Assembly (NCBI GenBank): GCA_024685315.1
Contig: JAIKVW010000054.1
Location: 1-64,000, forward strand
Direction: 5' to 3'
Length of the DNA: 64,000 nt
From: Lachnospiraceae bacterium
GTDB lineage: Bacteria; Bacillota; Clostridia; Lachnospirales; Lachnospiraceae
This document shows, in pieces, positions 63,377 to 64,000 of the stretch. A program made the position numbers and the translations under genes. Each line of letters opens with the position of its first letter. Within the stretch, counting starts at the first letter, position 1. The notes under the pieces were generated by a model. The model was not told the origin of the DNA. It did no database searches and was given only the letters and a program-made list of their open reading frames with translations.

Positions 63377-64000
63377 TTACGCCTGTTCCTTCTCGACTCC
63401 GAGGGTTACGTCCTCGCCGTTGATATTCCAGTCTTTGGAGTATCCCTTTACCTCGCCGAACGAGATGCCGTTTGCCAGCACTTCCCTGCTGATCTCGGCG
63501 CTGTTCTTCTCTGCGATCGCCCTGAGCTTTTCATTTTCAGAGAAATATACATGGATGTGGTCCATGACCTCGAAGCCGGCTTCCTTCCTCATCGTCTGCA
63601 CCTTGGAAACGATCTCGCGCACGAAGCCTTCCTCGATGAGCTCTTCGGAAAGGTTGGTGTCAAGGACTACGGTGATGCCGTAACCGCTTCCGGATACGTA
63701 TCCGGGAACCTGTGCGGAATCGATGAGAAGGTCTTCCTCGGCAAGCTTTACTTCTGTGCCGTTCGCGTCAAATGTGATGGATCCGGTCTCTGTCAGCTCC
63801 TTCATGGCAGCGTTGCCGTCGACATTTGCCAGGTACTGCCTGATCGCGCCGACCAGTTTTCCGAACTTGGGCCCGACGGTCTTAAGCTGAGGCTTGAAGC
63901 TGTAGCTGGTGAAGCTGCTGACGTCGTCAGTGAACACAACTTCCTTCACGTTGAGCTCGTCCGCGATTATATCGGTGTAGAACTCTCCGAGCGTGAAATC
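63377..64000 (-). CDS. ileS: Isoleucyl-tRNA synthetase, C-terminal part (cut by window edge)
   Basis: This is the last 207 residues of an IleS of the archaeal/eukaryote-like long type. The frame runs on past the window edge at 64000. The visible part has the class I anticodon-binding tail and a C-terminal domain beginning with the FTSYSFKPQLKTVGPKFGKLVGAIRQYL block and VVLDTNLSEELIEEGFVREIVSKVQTMRKEAGFEV, both typical of this IleS type (DUF5915 region). HIGH and KMSKS motifs lie outside the window. Confidence 0.9.
   Translation of the reverse strand, partial: DFTLGEFYTDIIADELNVKEVVFTDDVSSFTSYSFKPQLKTVGPKFGKLVGAIRQYLANVDGNAAMKELTETGSITFDANGTEVKLAEEDLLIDSAQVPGYVSGSGYGITVVLDTNLSEELIEEGFVREIVSKVQTMRKEAGFEVMDHIHVYFSENEKLRAIAEKNSAEISREVLANGISFGEVKGYSKDWNINGEDVTLGVEKEQA

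Overview
The window looks like chromosomal DNA from a moderately GC-rich, spore-forming member of the Clostridia, most likely Lachnospiraceae. The support is a Spo0A master sporulation regulator, the order recN-argR-nadK-tlyA-dxs-ispA-xseB-xseA-nusB-asp23, the order tig-clpP-clpX-lon-engB, an archaeal-type ProS, and a split purine pathway end (AICAR transformylase plus PurO). I cannot name the genus. No rRNA, tRNA or CRISPR array was seen.

Layout. Positions 1-141 carry the left end of an IS3-type element. 0.2-2.0 kb is a redox module: an OhrR-type thiol-sensing repressor, then trxA and trxB. 2.1-6.0 kb (minus) holds a hypothetical gene, a Nudix hydrolase, spo0A, upp and an alpha/beta hydrolase. 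6.2-9.4 kb (plus) is a small RelA/SpoT-domain alarmone synthetase overlapping a response regulator, followed by its histidine kinase and a membrane protein. Then come arcA (minus), pyc and gpsA (plus), a second alpha/beta hydrolase and a lipoprotein (minus). 17.6-19.7 kb is an AT-rich island: a decayed IS end, a barstar-type immunity gene, a frameshifted orphan Rhs tip with a barnase-like toxin, a DUF4279-type immunity gene and the tail of its lost toxin.

19.9 kb onward: tyrS (plus), then a minus-strand block running leftward from asp23 to recN (transcription, nucleoid repair, isoprenoid and NADP synthesis). Next is a beta-CASP metallohydrolase. Upstream of it is a gene pair that I consider the most interesting item: a radical SAM/SPASM enzyme whose stop codon overlaps the start of a membrane-anchored zinc-ribbon protein ending in a Cys-Ala repeat tail. 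Upstream again is the proteostasis operon tig-clpP-clpX-lon-engB. 41.4-49.3 kb holds a lipoprotein paralogue of trigger factor, then yigZ, queH, sbcC, sbcD and a tandem Uma2-domain protein. 49.4-64 kb holds purH (transformylase only), purO, proS, an acyltransferase, a very large S8 protease with SLH-like repeats, asnS, glgP and the 3' end of ileS.

How it works together: most of the window is housekeeping, with tight, often overlapping gene spacing that implies long operons. Accessory content is concentrated at the two IS ends, the Rhs/immunity island and the radical SAM pair. All coordinates, motifs and promoter or terminator calls were read by eye. No database search, alignment or structure prediction was run.
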